Positions 19,714 through 31,287 of a stretch of 64,000 nucleotides of DNA are shown piece after piece (the first letter of the stretch is position 1; the number at the start of each line of letters is the position of its first letter). The notes under the pieces are model-generated. The model was not told where the DNA came from and made no database searches. It saw only the letters and a program-made list of their open reading frames with translations. The position numbers and the translations under genes were made by a program. Location: assembly GCA_029582165.1 (NCBI GenBank), contig CM055871.1:8625501-8689500 (forward strand). Direction: 5' to 3'. Origin of the DNA: Portulaca oleracea (Eukaryota; Streptophyta; Magnoliopsida; Caryophyllales; Portulacaceae).

Positions 19714-20786
19714 ATGGCGACTCTCGAAGAAATGATGAGGACACTCATGGCAAGAGTGGATGAACAGGGCAAGAAATTTGAGGAAATATCTACAAGGCTG
19801 GAGAATATAGAGAAGGATCGGAGCGGTAGTGGTTCTGGAAGCTTTGAGACTCCTTCCCCTCTTCATCCTCCTCATGAAAATGGAGATCGAAGTGGTGGTA
19901 AGATTCATTTCAATCCGAAAGTTGAGTTTCCTGTTTTTGATGGTAACAACGTTAAGATGTGGATTAAAAAGTGTGTCAAGTATTTCACCTTGTGTAAAAT
20001 CCCGGAGGAGCAGCGAGTTGATCTAGCTTCCATGTATCTACATGGGAAAGCTGAGATATGGTATGAGCTCTTCTGTCTAGGCGTAACATTACTTGGGAAG
20101 ATTTTGTGGTTGATCTTTGTGCCAGGTTTAACGATAGTTTGGGATCGAGAACTGTAGAGGAATTTAACAAATTGCAGCAAGTTGGAGGGTTGGATGAATA
20201 TGTGGACGGGTTTGAGGAGTTGAGATCACTTTTGATGTTGCAAAATGCCAATCTCCCTGATCAGTACTACCTTGATAGTTTCGTGGGAGGCTTACAACCC
20301 CAATTAAAGTCATTTGTTCGAGCCTTTAAACCCCAGACCCTATCTGAGGCCATTGAGTATGCACGGTGTCAGGAGGAAACCGTTGCTGCCTTAAAACCAG
20401 TAGACAGAACCCTTCGACCAACCTTCAAAACATCTTACACCCCCGTTGCTAAACCACCAACGCCCACCAATCTTAAACCTCCTTTAAACCCTATCACGAA
20501 CAGCCAAAAACCTCTGCTTCCCACACCTCCGTACACCACCAAACTCCACTCTAACCAACCTGTTCAGAAGCCGTTTCCCTGATTTATTCCAGCTGCTGAG
20601 AGGGCTGAAAAAATGGCAAAAGGGCTTTGCTATTATTGTGACCAACCATACGAGAAGGGTCCCCAATGTGCCACCCAGAAACCTCAATTGTTTTTGGTTG
20701 AGGTACCAGCTGTGAGTGGTGAGGGACTCCAACTTGATGAGGGTGATGAAGTTTTTTGGCCGGCCGAGGACACAGAAGAGGTTTGA
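19714..20786 (+). pseudogene. Chromovirus gag (broken)
   Basis: Structural Gag protein that would package element RNA. It starts at the ATG at 19714 (MATLEEMMRTLMARVDEQG). The frame is lost near 20100 and continues in another frame from about 20106 (ARFNDSLGSRTVEEFNKLQQ). An in-frame stop lies at about 20581. After it comes a CCHC-type knuckle (GLCYYCDQPYEKGPQC) in which the expected histidine position reads Pro. A further stop lies near 20784. The lesions mean no full Gag can be made. Confidence 0.8.
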
Positions 20787-21439
20787 AGGGCGCGCCTTCC
20801 ATATCAATTAATGCATTGAATGGCAATCTGAGTTATCAGACGATACGAGTTACTGGTTACCACAAACAAAAGCCCTTCCTTATTCTCATCGATTCTGGTA
20901 GTACTCATAACTTCCTCAATCTCGCTAGCGCTAAAAGATTGGGTTGTGTTTTGGAGGCGGTTGCAACGCAGCCAGTGACAGTTGCCGATGGTCGTGGCTT
21001 GGATTGTCAGCACAAGTGTATAGCATTCACTTGGCAACTTCATCACGCCAATTTTACTGCTGATATGTTTGTGATACCTCTAGGTGCCTGTGATATGGTC
21101 CTTGGTGTACAATGGCTGAAGCAGTTAGGCACAATCCGGTGGAATTTCAATGATCTTTGGATGGCATTCGAATATGCAGGGAAGAAGCATGTCATTCGAG
21201 GCAAGCAAGAGAAGGTTACTTTGGTGTCCAATTTAGAATCGTCTAAAGTAGCAGGTCACCCCGTCCATCTCTGCATGCTTACATATTTTCCCTTACAAAC
21301 CAACACCATGAACCCTCATTGCCTGTCGATGGATAAACCAGCTGAAGACGATCACATCCTCCCCTTGTTAGAGGAGTATCAAGACCTCTTTAAGGAGCCT
21401 AAGGGCCTTCCGCCCTCTCGAGGAGTGTTACGACCATAG
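20756..21439 (+). pseudogene. Chromovirus aspartic protease region
   Basis: Retropepsin-like segment with the active-site motif LIDSGSTHNFL and a downstream VLGVQWL block typical of Gypsy proteases. The frame ends at 21437-21439, just before the RT segment, which continues in another frame, so Gag-Pol continuity is broken here. Confidence 0.8.
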
Positions 21440-21446
21440 GAGTCCC

Positions 21447-22841
21447 TTGCAACCAGACGCTAGGCCAATCAATATCCGCCCCTACAGATATCCCTTGAAG
21501 CAAAAGGATGTTATCGAGCAGTTGGTTCAGGAGTTGCTGGATGGGGGAGTAATTCGGCACAGTTGCAGTCCTTATGCTTCCTCCGTAGTTCTGGTAGGAA
21601 AAAAGGATGGGTCATGGAGGATGTGTGTTGATTACAGAGCATTGAACAAACAAACTGTAAAGGATAAGTTCCCTATACCCCTGGTTGACGAGTTAATCGA
21701 TGAATTGGCGAGGGCAAAAATTTTCAGTAAGAAAGATTTGAGATCGGGATATTATCAGTTGCGCGTGGCTGAGTCGGATGTGTATAAGACAGCCTTCAAA
21801 ACCCATCATGGCCACTTTGAATTCCTTGTGATGCCATTTGGGTTAACGAATGCCCCCGTAACTTTCCAAGGGCTGATGAATTCGGTGTTCAAGGATTTTC
21901 TCAGGAAATTTGTATTGGTGTTCTTTGATGACATTTTGGTGTATAGCCAGTCGGTGGAGCAGCACTTATATTATTTACAACAAGTCTTCTCGGTCATGAG
22001 GGCGCACAACTTGTTCGCCAAGCGTAGCAAGTGTATTTTCGGGGTTAAGGTGGAATATCTGGGCCATTTTATTTATGGACAGGGGGTTTCTACGGACCCT
22101 GGGAAGATCCGAGCAATTCAAGATTGGGCGGTTCCGAACACTATTAAGGAGTTGCGAAGTTTCCTTGGATTAGCTGGGTATTATCGAAAGTTTGTGAAGG
22201 GTTATGCAACCATCAGTAAACCCTTGACTCAGCTACTTAAAAAGGGGGAATTCCATTGGCACCAGGAAGCGAGCATAACATTCCAGCAATTAAAGCATGC
22301 CCTCAGTTCAGCCCCTGTCTTGGCTTTCCCGGATTTCACCAAACTCTTTGTAGTAGAGACTGACGCATCGCAGGTGGGAATAGGGGCTGTTTTGATGCAG
22401 GAGAATCGCCCTTTGGCTTTTATTAGCAAATCTTTGGGGCCCAAGTGGCAAACGCTTTCAGTGTATGAGAAAGAATTATTGGCGGTTGTGTTTGCGGTCA
22501 AGAAATGGGAGCAATACATCCTTCATCAACCCTTCATTATCCGAACTGATCAAAAGAGTCTAAAGTGGCTCTTGGAAAACAAGGTTTCAACCCCATTTCA
22601 ACAATTTTGGCTATCAAAGTTAATGCGGTATTCTTACGAGATACAGTACAAGAGTGGCAAGGATAATGTTGTTGCGGATGCCCTGTCTAGAAGGCCAGGC
22701 GCTAAGATGTTTTGTCTCGCACTCTCTACCATTGAATCTACCCTTTTACAACAGATTCAAGAGAGTTACGCATTGGATTCTACCCTTCAATTATACATTC
22801 AGAAGCTTCAGAGCGGGGAAGTTGTTCCGCACTATGCTTGG
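21447..22841 (+). pseudogene. Chromovirus reverse transcriptase and RNase H, interrupted
   Basis: The open frame covers most of RT (WRMCVDYRALNKQTV, LVMPFGLTNAP and the catalytic FFDD of VLVFFDDILVYSQ) and the RNase H domain (VVETDASQVGIGAVL, EKELLAVVFAVKKWEQYI, NVVADALSR). The nested element then interrupts it at 22842. The catalytic aspartates look intact in this stretch, which suggests fairly recent activity before the insertion. Confidence 0.9.
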
Positions 22842-23985
22842 TGATAGGCCGCAAGTGCACGGGTGAAATTGTAGCATAAATCAAGGTCGTTCCCACAGGG
22901 ACTTTTCCTTTCAACGCACTGAACTAGCCTCCTAGTTGATCGCTAAGTCGATCCGGCTTTTGTTTTGAATCAACTAAATCTAACTCTAATCACAATCAAG
23001 AACTAAACAAAGGGTTATTCACACAAACTTTTCGAATTTAATCAAGGTAAAAAGGCGTTCAGGGGATGAAACCTAAGTCAAATAACGAATCAACGATGTG
23101 GATTGAACTTTCATTTCATTAATTTGCACAATCAAGGTTCGATAATAGCATAAAACACTTCGCAATGAGATTTTGTCACTAGAGCGAATTGCCAAGACTA
23201 ACCAAGCACCTACTTTCGTGGTTATTTCGATTCAGTCAAGGTTGAAGATCTAATTATCTCAAGAACCCTAATTAAAACTTCTATGTCTAGACAATTTTAA
23301 CTAGTTTAATCTAGGTTTTCGGGTAATCAAACTTCTCCTTTCGGTACTTCATTCGACAACCTATTACCATGCAATTGATGATCAAGCAAAAGCAATAACG
23401 ATTCAATTCCAAGACCAAATAGATTGAAACAAACTAAATTCATGATAATTCAATCCAACAAAGTCAATTCATCAAGCAACTTCAAAGGTTCATCCCCTAA
23501 ATTAAAAAGAACTACTCACTATTCATGTTTAAAACTACAAAGCAATTGAAATCTAGTCTAGAAAGCATATGAAAATCTATGAGAGATTGAGAAATAAACC
23601 CAAGTGAAGAACAAACTTGCTAGGAATCAACAATGGAGGACTTTTGCTCCTCCACTTCAAAGTATGTTCGAGTTGCTCTTCAATCTTCAATCTTCTCTCA
23701 ATCTTCAATGATGGAATGGAATATGGATGATGAATGATATGATTAGGGCAAGAAATGGATGATGGTGGATTCCTTCTCCCTAAACTCCGCCGGAAATAAG
23801 CATAATATAGGCAAATATCAACTCAAAACCGCCGAAAATGAAAAGACAGGAGAGGCACGGACCGTGCTCATAGTGACACGGACCGTGCCCCCCTAGGCAC
23901 TACCCAATGAAAAGACAGGAGAGGCACGGACCGTGACAGGGGTGACACGGACCGTGCTCAATCTTCAATGATGGAATGGAATTGG
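22842..23985 (-). repeat. Truncated and rearranged 3' LTR of the Athila-like element
   Basis: Matches 28086 onward to about 23905 (ending GGCACTACCC). It then repeats LTR pieces (ATGAAAAGACAGGAGAGGCA, CTCAATCTTCAATGATGG) and joins internal sequence near 23985. About 370 bp of LTR and the polypurine tract next to it are missing. CACGGACCGTG occurs at 23856, 23877, 23925 and 23946, again in 21-bp pairs. Confidence 0.85.
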
Positions 23986-25386
23986 AAACTTGCCTCAAAA
24001 CAAAAGAAACACAATGTCAAACACTTTATTCTCTTTTTTCTTCTTTTTTTTCCGGAATTCTCCGATTTTTTTCTTTTTTTTCACACTTTTTCTTTTTTCT
24101 TTTGTTTTTTTTTTGAATAAAACACACAAACAAACAAACTCACACTTATATACACCTCACTAGGCAAGTTCCAACTCTACCCAACAACTTCAATGTACAT
24201 AATTTGGGGAATCAAATCAATATTTACAACTCAAACCAATTCCCCATCACAAACCAAACCACCAAAGTAACCATAATCAACCCAACTTCATTCTCAACAC
24301 ATTTCAAGCAATGGCTTAAGGGTAGGAAATATATAATCGGCCAAGGCTCATAATATGCGTTCAAGAAAAGAAAAAGTCTAGGCTAGAAAGGGCTAACTAA
24401 GGATATTCTGATGTAAACGGGTGGTCAAGGCTTGCGGGTTCAAATCCTAATGCCTCTATCATCTTGTCAGTGTACAACGCATAGCAATTTCAAGGAGATG
24501 CAAAGCAAATGAAGGAGGATGCCACAATGGTGAGTCCCTCATGGAAATTAGACTAATAAAAATGATTAGTCTTTTCTTTTAGGCTTATGTGGACTCACGG
24601 GTAGCGCTGAACAATCATTACCTAGTTTAAAAAGATATGCATATGCACAACTCACTCTTACAATAGAAACAAAGGCAATCGGTCTTACTATCCTAGCACA
24701 ATTCTCACAACATTTAGCTTCACAACTCATGTTAATTCACAGTCTTTCACAAACGGGCTATACAGGATCAAATCAAGTCAAAAGAAAACTATCACGCCAA
24801 ATCTTATATCAAACAGTTTTTTTTTTTAATTTTCTGATTTTTTTCAATTTTTTTAAAAACTTTTTACAAGCCTCAAAATGAAAATAAAAAAAATAAGAAA
24901 ACGAAAACGAACTACGAAAAGAGGAAATTAAAACTACAAGCAAATCTAGAAAACAAAGAAAATAAAAACAAAACAAAAGAAAAAGACTCAAAACAAGTTA
25001 AAAATCAAAAATAAAAACGACTCAAAACACACATATCCACAAAAAGTTTACACAAACCCCCCCATGCTTGAACCGAGCATTGTCCGCAATGCGAAACATC
25101 ACCCGAGAAGCAAAGGAAGAAAACACAAATCTAGAAGAATCAAAAATAAAAAGAAGAAAAATAAGGAAAAATTTTAGAAAATCCTAAAAAAAATAAAATA
25201 AAATCGAAAAAGTTTGGGTTGCCTCCCAAGAAGCGCTTGTTTAATGTCCTAAGCTAGACAAGGTACCTCTCAACCGGGCGAATAGTCCATAACTCCATAG
25301 CCAAGGGCTTTAGGAGCTCCATCTTGTAAAGTACCTTCAAACGTCTTCAAATTGACCCTACAGCTTGGGTCAAACTCATCACCTCC
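23986..25386. other. Non-coding internal region of the Athila-like element
   Basis: AT-rich with long T and A runs. On the minus strand an internal purine tract (AAGCATGGGGGGGTTTG) lies near 25060-25075, next to CGGACAATGC. A similar arrangement occurs in the second non-autonomous element near 48275. No RT or integrase remnants were seen. Confidence 0.7.
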
Positions 25387-26043
25387 TTAAAAAATGGAGG
25401 GATCTCCATCATCAAACCTGAAAATCTCATCCAATGTACCCTTGTTAATAGCATAAGGCACGTTCTTGATGATGTTAGGTGGGAGCAAAATTTCTTTTAT
25501 TCCCACCCTTGCATCGCCAAGTTCATGGCCTTTATCAATAAATAAACCACAAGAATTTGCAACAAAATGGTCACGAGATTTCTCAAGCTTTTCACTCTCC
25601 ACTACATGCACACAATCATCTTTCTTTTCACAAATCAAACCATCAACATTCTTATCCTTCTCACCAAACACATCAACACCAAAGCAAGGGGAAACGCCAC
25701 GTGGCAAAACATCACGGAATAAATCAAACTCAAGTTCATGTTCTCCTATCCTAAACTTCATCTTTCCACATTGTACATCTATGACACTCCCTACGGTAGC
25801 AAGAAAAGGTCTCCCCAAAATGATTTGGGTACGGGAATCTTCGGGCATATCAAGGATGACAAAATCAATCGGCACATAGCAATCACCCACCTTAAGGGGA
25901 AAATCCTCCAAAATACCCTTAGGGTACTTGATAGAACGATCCGCCATTTGCAATGACATGGTAGTTGGTCTCAACTCTCCTAGGTTCAACCGTTCATACA
26001 AAGAATAGGGCATTAAGCTTACACTAGAACCCACATCACACAA
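25387..26043 (-). pseudogene. Athila-type retropepsin-like domain
   Basis: Aspartic protease-like segment of an Athila Gag-Pol. CDVGSSVSLMPYSLYERL aligns with the family block in which a D-x-G triad starts the active site; here it reads DVG. Later blocks FVILDMPEDSRTQIILGRPF and GRPFLATVGSVIDV are characteristic. It is separated from gag by in-frame stops between 26043 and 26065 (TGA and TAG). It ends at a stop, with no RT following. Confidence 0.85.
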
Positions 26044-26062
26044 AGCTCAACGGTTAAGCTAC

Positions 26063-27988
26063 CTAGGCCACATGGAATACTAAAGCTTCCTGGTCCTTAA
26101 GCTTAGGATTAAGCTTGTTAAGAACCACGTAACTACATTCTTCAGTCAAAGCAACTTCCTCAATTTCATCAATTTTCCTCTTTTTAGAGAGGATTTCTTT
26201 CAAAAACTTTGCATACAAAGGCATTTGAGATAAAACATCCAAAAACGGCACATTCACATTCAATTGCTTTAACATATTAAAGAACTTGCCGAATTTTGCA
26301 TCAAATTTAACCTTAGCATATCTTTGAGGAAAGGGTAACGGTGGTTTGTAAACTCTAGGTGGAGATGAAGGTCGGGTTTCGGTGTTCTCTTTTGAATGCT
26401 CACTCTCAAGGTCTTTCTCTCTTTGAAAACCAACAACATTCTCACTAGGCCTCTCAACCTCTTTCTCAACCACAACTCCCCCATGCTTAGCATTTTGCAC
26501 ACTAGGTCCCTCATATTGTGTCCCACTCCTCAAAACAATGGCATTACATTGTTCCTTAGGGTTAGGTTCGGGCTTTCCGGGAATCATTCCCGGAGGGGTA
26601 GTGGAGGTACCAGCTTGAATGGCAATTTGATTCTCAAGCATTTGAGTGTGGGTGCTCATAAGGTCAACTTTAGTAGCTAAGGCCTTAATCACCTCATCTT
26701 GTCTTTGTTGATGCTCAAGTTGCCGTTGTTGATGATGTTGTTGAGACAACATCAAAGCTTGTATCATAGCCTCTAGGTTAGGCTTTTGGGGAGCTTGTGG
26801 TGGAGGTGCTTGGGGTTGTCTTTGTCCTTGGGGTTGACCCATTTGGTTATTATTCCGGTAAGAAAAGTTCGGGTGAAACCTAAAACCGGGATTGTAAGTA
26901 TTGGAAAAAGGGTCAAAGTTTTGCCTATTAGAAGGGTTACCAACATAGTTAACCACTTCGGTCGATTCATTGCTAACCAACCCACTAGGACAATTCAAGG
27001 TCTCATGCTCATATGATTGACACGACGCACATGGTTGGGGAGGGGGAGCATTCACATTCAACAAATCCATCTTCTTAGTCATGGCATCCAACTTAGCATT
27101 CAACATAGAAATAGCATCAACTTCATACTTACCTCCCGTCCTCTTGGAACGGGGCTTTGACCACTGGTAGCTATTGATCGCCATCTCCTCAATCAAAGTT
27201 TGGAGTTCCGCCACTGTCTTGGACATGATGTTGCCTCCCGCCGCCGCCAAGATGTTGGCCCTCAAGTTGTCATCCACCCCGTTGTAGAAGGCTTGTATCG
27301 GGACCCATGGTTCTAAACCATGGTGGGGGCATTGACGCAAGAGGTCCTTGAACCTCTCCCATGCTTCATAGAGGGACTCATCCGGCTCTTGGACAAATGT
27401 TGAGATTTGATTCCGGAGGCTCGTCAACTTCCTAGGAGGAAAGTACTTCGCCAAGAATAGGCTAGCAAGTTGGTCAAAAGTGGTGATGGCAGAGCTTGAT
27501 GGAAGGGCGTCCAACCACTCCCAAGCCTTCCCTTCAAGTGAGAAGCGAAACAATCACAGCTTGATTGCATCGGGCGTTGCCTCATTTGCCTTAAAGGTCT
27601 CACATGCTTGGTTGAATAGGCGAAGGTGCCGGTTGGGATCTTCATTGGGGAGGCCATGGAATGGGTTAGCCTTCACCAAATTGATGAGTGAACTCCTCAG
27701 CTCGAAATCGTCAGAGGCCACTCTTGGAGGATTAATGGCGGAGGGTTGATTTGTTACATTTGGCATCACATAGGAGCCAAGCGTGATTCTAGGCTCTCCA
27801 CTGCCGCCTCCACCGGACATGGTGTTCTTTCGCTTGGAGTTCTCTTCTTGTCTTCTCCGGGTGTGCTCTAACTTTTGCTTCTTTCGCCGGGAGCGAAAGG
27901 TTCTTTCGATTTCAGGATCAAGCTCAAAGAGTGGAGCTTTTTGCATGCACGTAGAGTAAACCTCGCAAGACAAAAACCAAAACACCAA
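26063..27988 (-). pseudogene. Athila-type gag with one nonsense break
   Basis: Gag with the retrotransposon Gag core (FSLEGKAWEWLDALP, FLAKYFPPRKLTSLRNQI, HGLEPWVPIQAFYNGVD) and a short Cys motif (CASCQSYEHETLNC) of CCHC type. A long Gln- and Pro-rich linker follows. The upstream part (27988-27554) is separated from the rest by a single TGA at about 27554-27556. Apart from this the 496-residue frame is open. No virus-like activity can be inferred. Confidence 0.85.
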
Positions 27989-28085
27989 GGAAAATCAAAA
28001 CAGAAAATAAATGACTTAGGCAACCTTAGGGTATTCGTTCAGTGGCTGGCTAGGGACAAAGTCCCTGGCAACGGCGCCAAAAACT

Positions 28086-29522
28086 TGATAGGCCGCAAGT
28101 GCACGGGTGAAATTGTAGCATAAATCAAGGTCGTTCCCACAGGGACTTTTCCTTTCAACGCACTGAACTAGCCTCCTAGTTGATCGCTAAGTCGATCCGG
28201 CTTTTGTTTTGAATCAACTAAATCTAACTCTAATCACAATCAAGAACTAAACAAAGGGTTATTCACACAAACTTTTCGAATTTAATTAAGGTAAAAAGGC
28301 GTTCAGGGGATGAAACCTAAGTCAAATAACGAATCAACGATGTGGATTGAACTTTCATTTCATTAATTTGCACAATCAAGGTTCGATAATAGCATAAAAC
28401 ACTTCGCAATGAGATTTTGTCACTAGAGCGAATTGCCAAGACTAACCAAGCACCTACTTTCGTGATTATTTCGATTCAGTCAAGGTTGAAGATCTAATTA
28501 TCTCAAGAACCCTAATTAAAACTTCTATGTCTAGACAATTTTAACTAGTTTAATCTAGGTTTTCGGGTAATCAAACTTCTCCTTTCGGTACTTCATTCAA
28601 CAACCTATTACCATGCAATTGGTGATCAAGCAAAAGCAATAACGATTCAATTCCAAGACCAAATAGAATGAAACAAACTAAATTCATGATAATTCAATCC
28701 AACAAAGTCAATTCATCAAGCAACTTCAAAGGTTCATCCCCTAAACTAAAAAGAACTACTCACTATTCATGTTTAAAACTACAAAGCAATTGAAATCTAG
28801 TCTAGAAAGCATATGGAAATCTATGAGAGATTGAGAAATAAACCCAAGTGAAGAACAAACTTGCTAGGAATAAACAATGGAGGACTTTTGCTCCTCCACT
28901 TCAAAGTATGTTCGAGTTGCTCTTCAATCTTCAATCTTCTCTCAATCTTCAATGATGGAATGGAATATGGATAATGAATGATATGATTAGGGCATGAAAT
29001 GGATGATGGTGGATTCCTTCTCCCTAAACTCCGCTGGAAATAAGCATAATATAGGCAAATATCAACTCAAAACCGCCGAAAATGAAAAGACAGGAGAGGC
29101 ACGGACCGTGCCAGGGGTGACACGGACCGTGCTCATAGTGACACGGACCGTGCCCCCCTAGGCACTACCCGTGTTGCTTCACTGCACACAATTCTTCACG
29201 TTCTGGTCATAGGCACTACACCCGCATCGCACACCACCCGTACCTTTGTCTTTTCGTGCCTAGGAGTACTTTGGGCCATTGTTTGGGCCTTGGGTGATCC
29301 AACATCTCACTTCTTGGTCCTTTAAGCTCATAACTTGGATCTATACTTGCTTTTTGGGCTCGGTTTACATCGATTCTTCACAAATTCCCTACAAAACTCA
29401 CCAAACTCCAAACCAAGTGTAATATGGGAAATTCGGGTATAAAATAACATAATCAAATCAAATATTCCCCAAATTTCTCATCATAACAACCAAGTATTCA
29501 TATATACAAGAAGCACTTATCA
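28086..29522 (-). repeat. 5' LTR (element orientation) of the Athila-like element
   Basis: 1437 bp, intact. It contains three copies of CACGGACCGTG starting at 29100, 29121 and 29142, exactly 21 bp apart. Confidence 0.9.
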
Positions 29523-30809
29523 CTTGGGTAGATGACCAAATACGAAGGAAGGGTAAATTGGTTGTGGGTCCTGATGATCCTTTGCGACGCCAATTGTTGA
29601 GTTGGGGGCACTCTTCGGCACTAGGAGGGCACTCTGGTCGTGACGCTACACTACGAAAAATCAAGGCCTTATTTTATTGGAAGGGAATGAACAAGCACAT
29701 TTCTGCTTTCATTCGCGCTTGTGCTATGTGTCAGGCTTGCAAGTATGATACTGCGGCATCTCCGGGCTTGCTGCAGCCTTTGCCAATCCCTACTTCTATT
29801 TGGACAGACGTCTCTATGGATTTCATAGAAGGGTTGCCGAAATCTAAGGGTAAAGATGTTATTTTTGTGGTAGTTGACAGGTTGAGTAAGTATGGCCACT
29901 TTATTGCTCTTTCCCATCCTTTTACTGCGGCTGATGTTGCTCAAGTTTTTTTGGATCATGTGTTCAAATTACATGGGTTGCCTAAAAGTATTGTGAGTGA
30001 TAGGGACCCAATTTTTCTCAGCACCTTCTGGAAGGGCCTTTTTTCCATTTTGGGGGTCAACCTGCAGTTATCTTCAGCTTACCACCCCCAGACAGATGGG
30101 CAAACTGAGGTGGTCAATCGTTGTTTGGAATCCTATTTAAGGTGCATGTGTTCCAGCCATCCTTCTGAGTGGGCTGCGTGGTTACCTTTAGCTGAATGGT
30201 GGTATAACACTTCCTTCCACTCTGCTACACAGCTTACCCCTACGGTCGTCTCACGGCCAACCTCCGCCACTCCACCTTCCTTACCTACAGGGAGTCTATG
30301 GTTCCGAGGTAGATAGGTCTTACGGCAAAGAGAGTGTCATACGACAATTGAAGTTGCGGTGCATAAGGCTCAAAATCGCATGAAGCAAATCGACAAACAT
30401 CGTTCGAGAGGATTTTACACACTGGAGATTGGGTGCTCGTCAAGTTGCAACCTTACAGCGGATGACAAGACAGGCGCGATAATGAGACATTGAGTCCCAA
30501 ATTTTTGGTCCTTTTCAAGTTGACTATCCATGGGCAAGGTGGCTTATAAGCTCAAGTTCACGACTCGTCAAGATCCACAATGTTCTCCATGTTTCTCAAC
30601 TTAAGCTCTTCAAGGGTCCTTTACCATCTCACCACATTCCTCTTTTTCTTGAGGATCGATGCTCGAGTTGATTGCGGCGAGAGCTAATTGTGGCTAGGCG
30701 GCTTCAGCGACGTCGGAACAGGGCGGATGTTCAACTCCTTGTCAAATGGCACGGACAACCTGAGCTTGATTCTACTTGGGAATGGTATGATGATTTCACC
30801 CAGAAGTAA
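29523..30809 (+). pseudogene. Chromovirus integrase and chromodomain, downstream half
   Basis: The pol frame resumes after the nested element. A zinc-binding HHCC region (HSSALGGHSG, CAMCQAC) is followed by the DDE integrase core with Asp (DVSMDFIEGLP), Asp (VSDRDPIFL) and Glu (QTDGQTEVVNR). The frame is lost near 30250. Out of frame, 30714-30809 encodes a chromodomain-like end (LLVKWHGQPELDSTWEW) and a stop. Chromodomains steer insertion towards particular chromatin (family knowledge). Confidence 0.88.
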
Positions 30810-30858
30810 CCTCATTTTTCAGCTTTGAGGACAAAGCTTTTCACCAAGGGGGAAGGAA

Positions 30859-31137
30859 TGATACAGCTCTTAATGGCACTGTTGAGCTGGACAATTAGCT
30901 GGATAAGTTTGTTTAGCAGTAACTGAATTTGTTAGCGGGTTGTTACTTTTTGAGAGAATTTGTTGTTTACATTTCTTGGGTGGGAAGCTCCCTGTTGGTG
31001 CATATATGCACTGTTATATTGCTTTTTGGGGTAATAAGAAAATATCACAATTTCTCTCTCTAAATTCTCTCTCACTTCTCTGTTGAAATTGCTATGGTTT
31101 CTCGGTTGAGGCAGTGATCAACCCACAAACCATATCA
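30859..31137 (+). repeat. 3' LTR of the chromovirus
   Basis: 279 bp, TGATACAGC...CCATATCA, preceded by a polypurine tract at about 30846-30858. Confidence 0.93.
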
Positions 31138-31287
31138 GTGTTTGGTAGGAACCCTAGGGAATTGGAAAATTGATAGGTCCACAATAAAAAATATTTCAAA
31201 GTCAACCTACATCTAAACATGAAGAAAATAAATTAATCCAGGAAAATTGATCATTTTCCCATAGTTTTTGAACAACCAAACATACCC
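31138..31287. mobile_element. Tourist-like MITE interrupted by the chromovirus (right part)
   Basis: GTGTTTGGTAGGAACC at 31138 continues the words AGGAGTGTT that end at 19367, and the far end AACCAAACATACCC is its inverted mate, followed by TAA at 31288-31290. The chromovirus therefore landed nine bases into a roughly 150-bp MITE (19359-19367 plus 31143-31287). Its relative at 56277-56558 has the same ends. Confidence 0.7.

Larger units (their letters stand above)
22842..29522 (-). mobile_element. Non-autonomous Athila-like LTR element nested in the chromovirus
   Basis: The element is inverted relative to its host and flanked by CTTGG (22837-22841 and 29523-29527), with TGATAGG...CTTATCA ends. 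In its own orientation the 5' LTR is 29522-28086 and the primer site is 28079-28062, complementary to the tRNA-Asp 3' end. Gag and a protease-like domain follow, then about 1.4 kb without coding, then the 3' LTR. No RT, RNase H or integrase is present, so it would need a helper. The LTRs differ by roughly 1 percent over the alignable part, by eye. Its 3' LTR is rearranged near 23905. Confidence 0.88.
19368..31137 (+). mobile_element. Reina-like chromovirus (Ty3/Gypsy) LTR retrotransposon, split by a nested element
   Basis: It has complete LTRs of 279 bp each (19368-19646 and 30859-31137) with TGATA...TATCA ends and a perfect 5-bp duplication GTGTT (19363-19367 and 31138-31142). The primer site TGGTATCAGAGC (19648-19659) matches initiator-Met tRNA, and a polypurine tract (AAGGGGGAAGGAA) precedes the 3' LTR. 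Order is Gag, protease, RT, RNase H, integrase, chromodomain. The short LTRs and C-terminal chromodomain suggest the Reina group. By eye about 7 substitutions separate the LTRs. Several frameshifts and a 6.7-kb insertion (22842-29522) make it inactive. Confidence 0.93.

Noticed and set aside
23850..23960. CRISPR-like array
   Set aside because: Short palindromes with 10-bp spacers in an LTR of a plant element; no repeat-spacer structure and no cas genes.
25466..27749. Plus-strand frames over the Athila-like gag and protease
   Set aside because: Antisense shadows; the minus strand shows the conserved domains.
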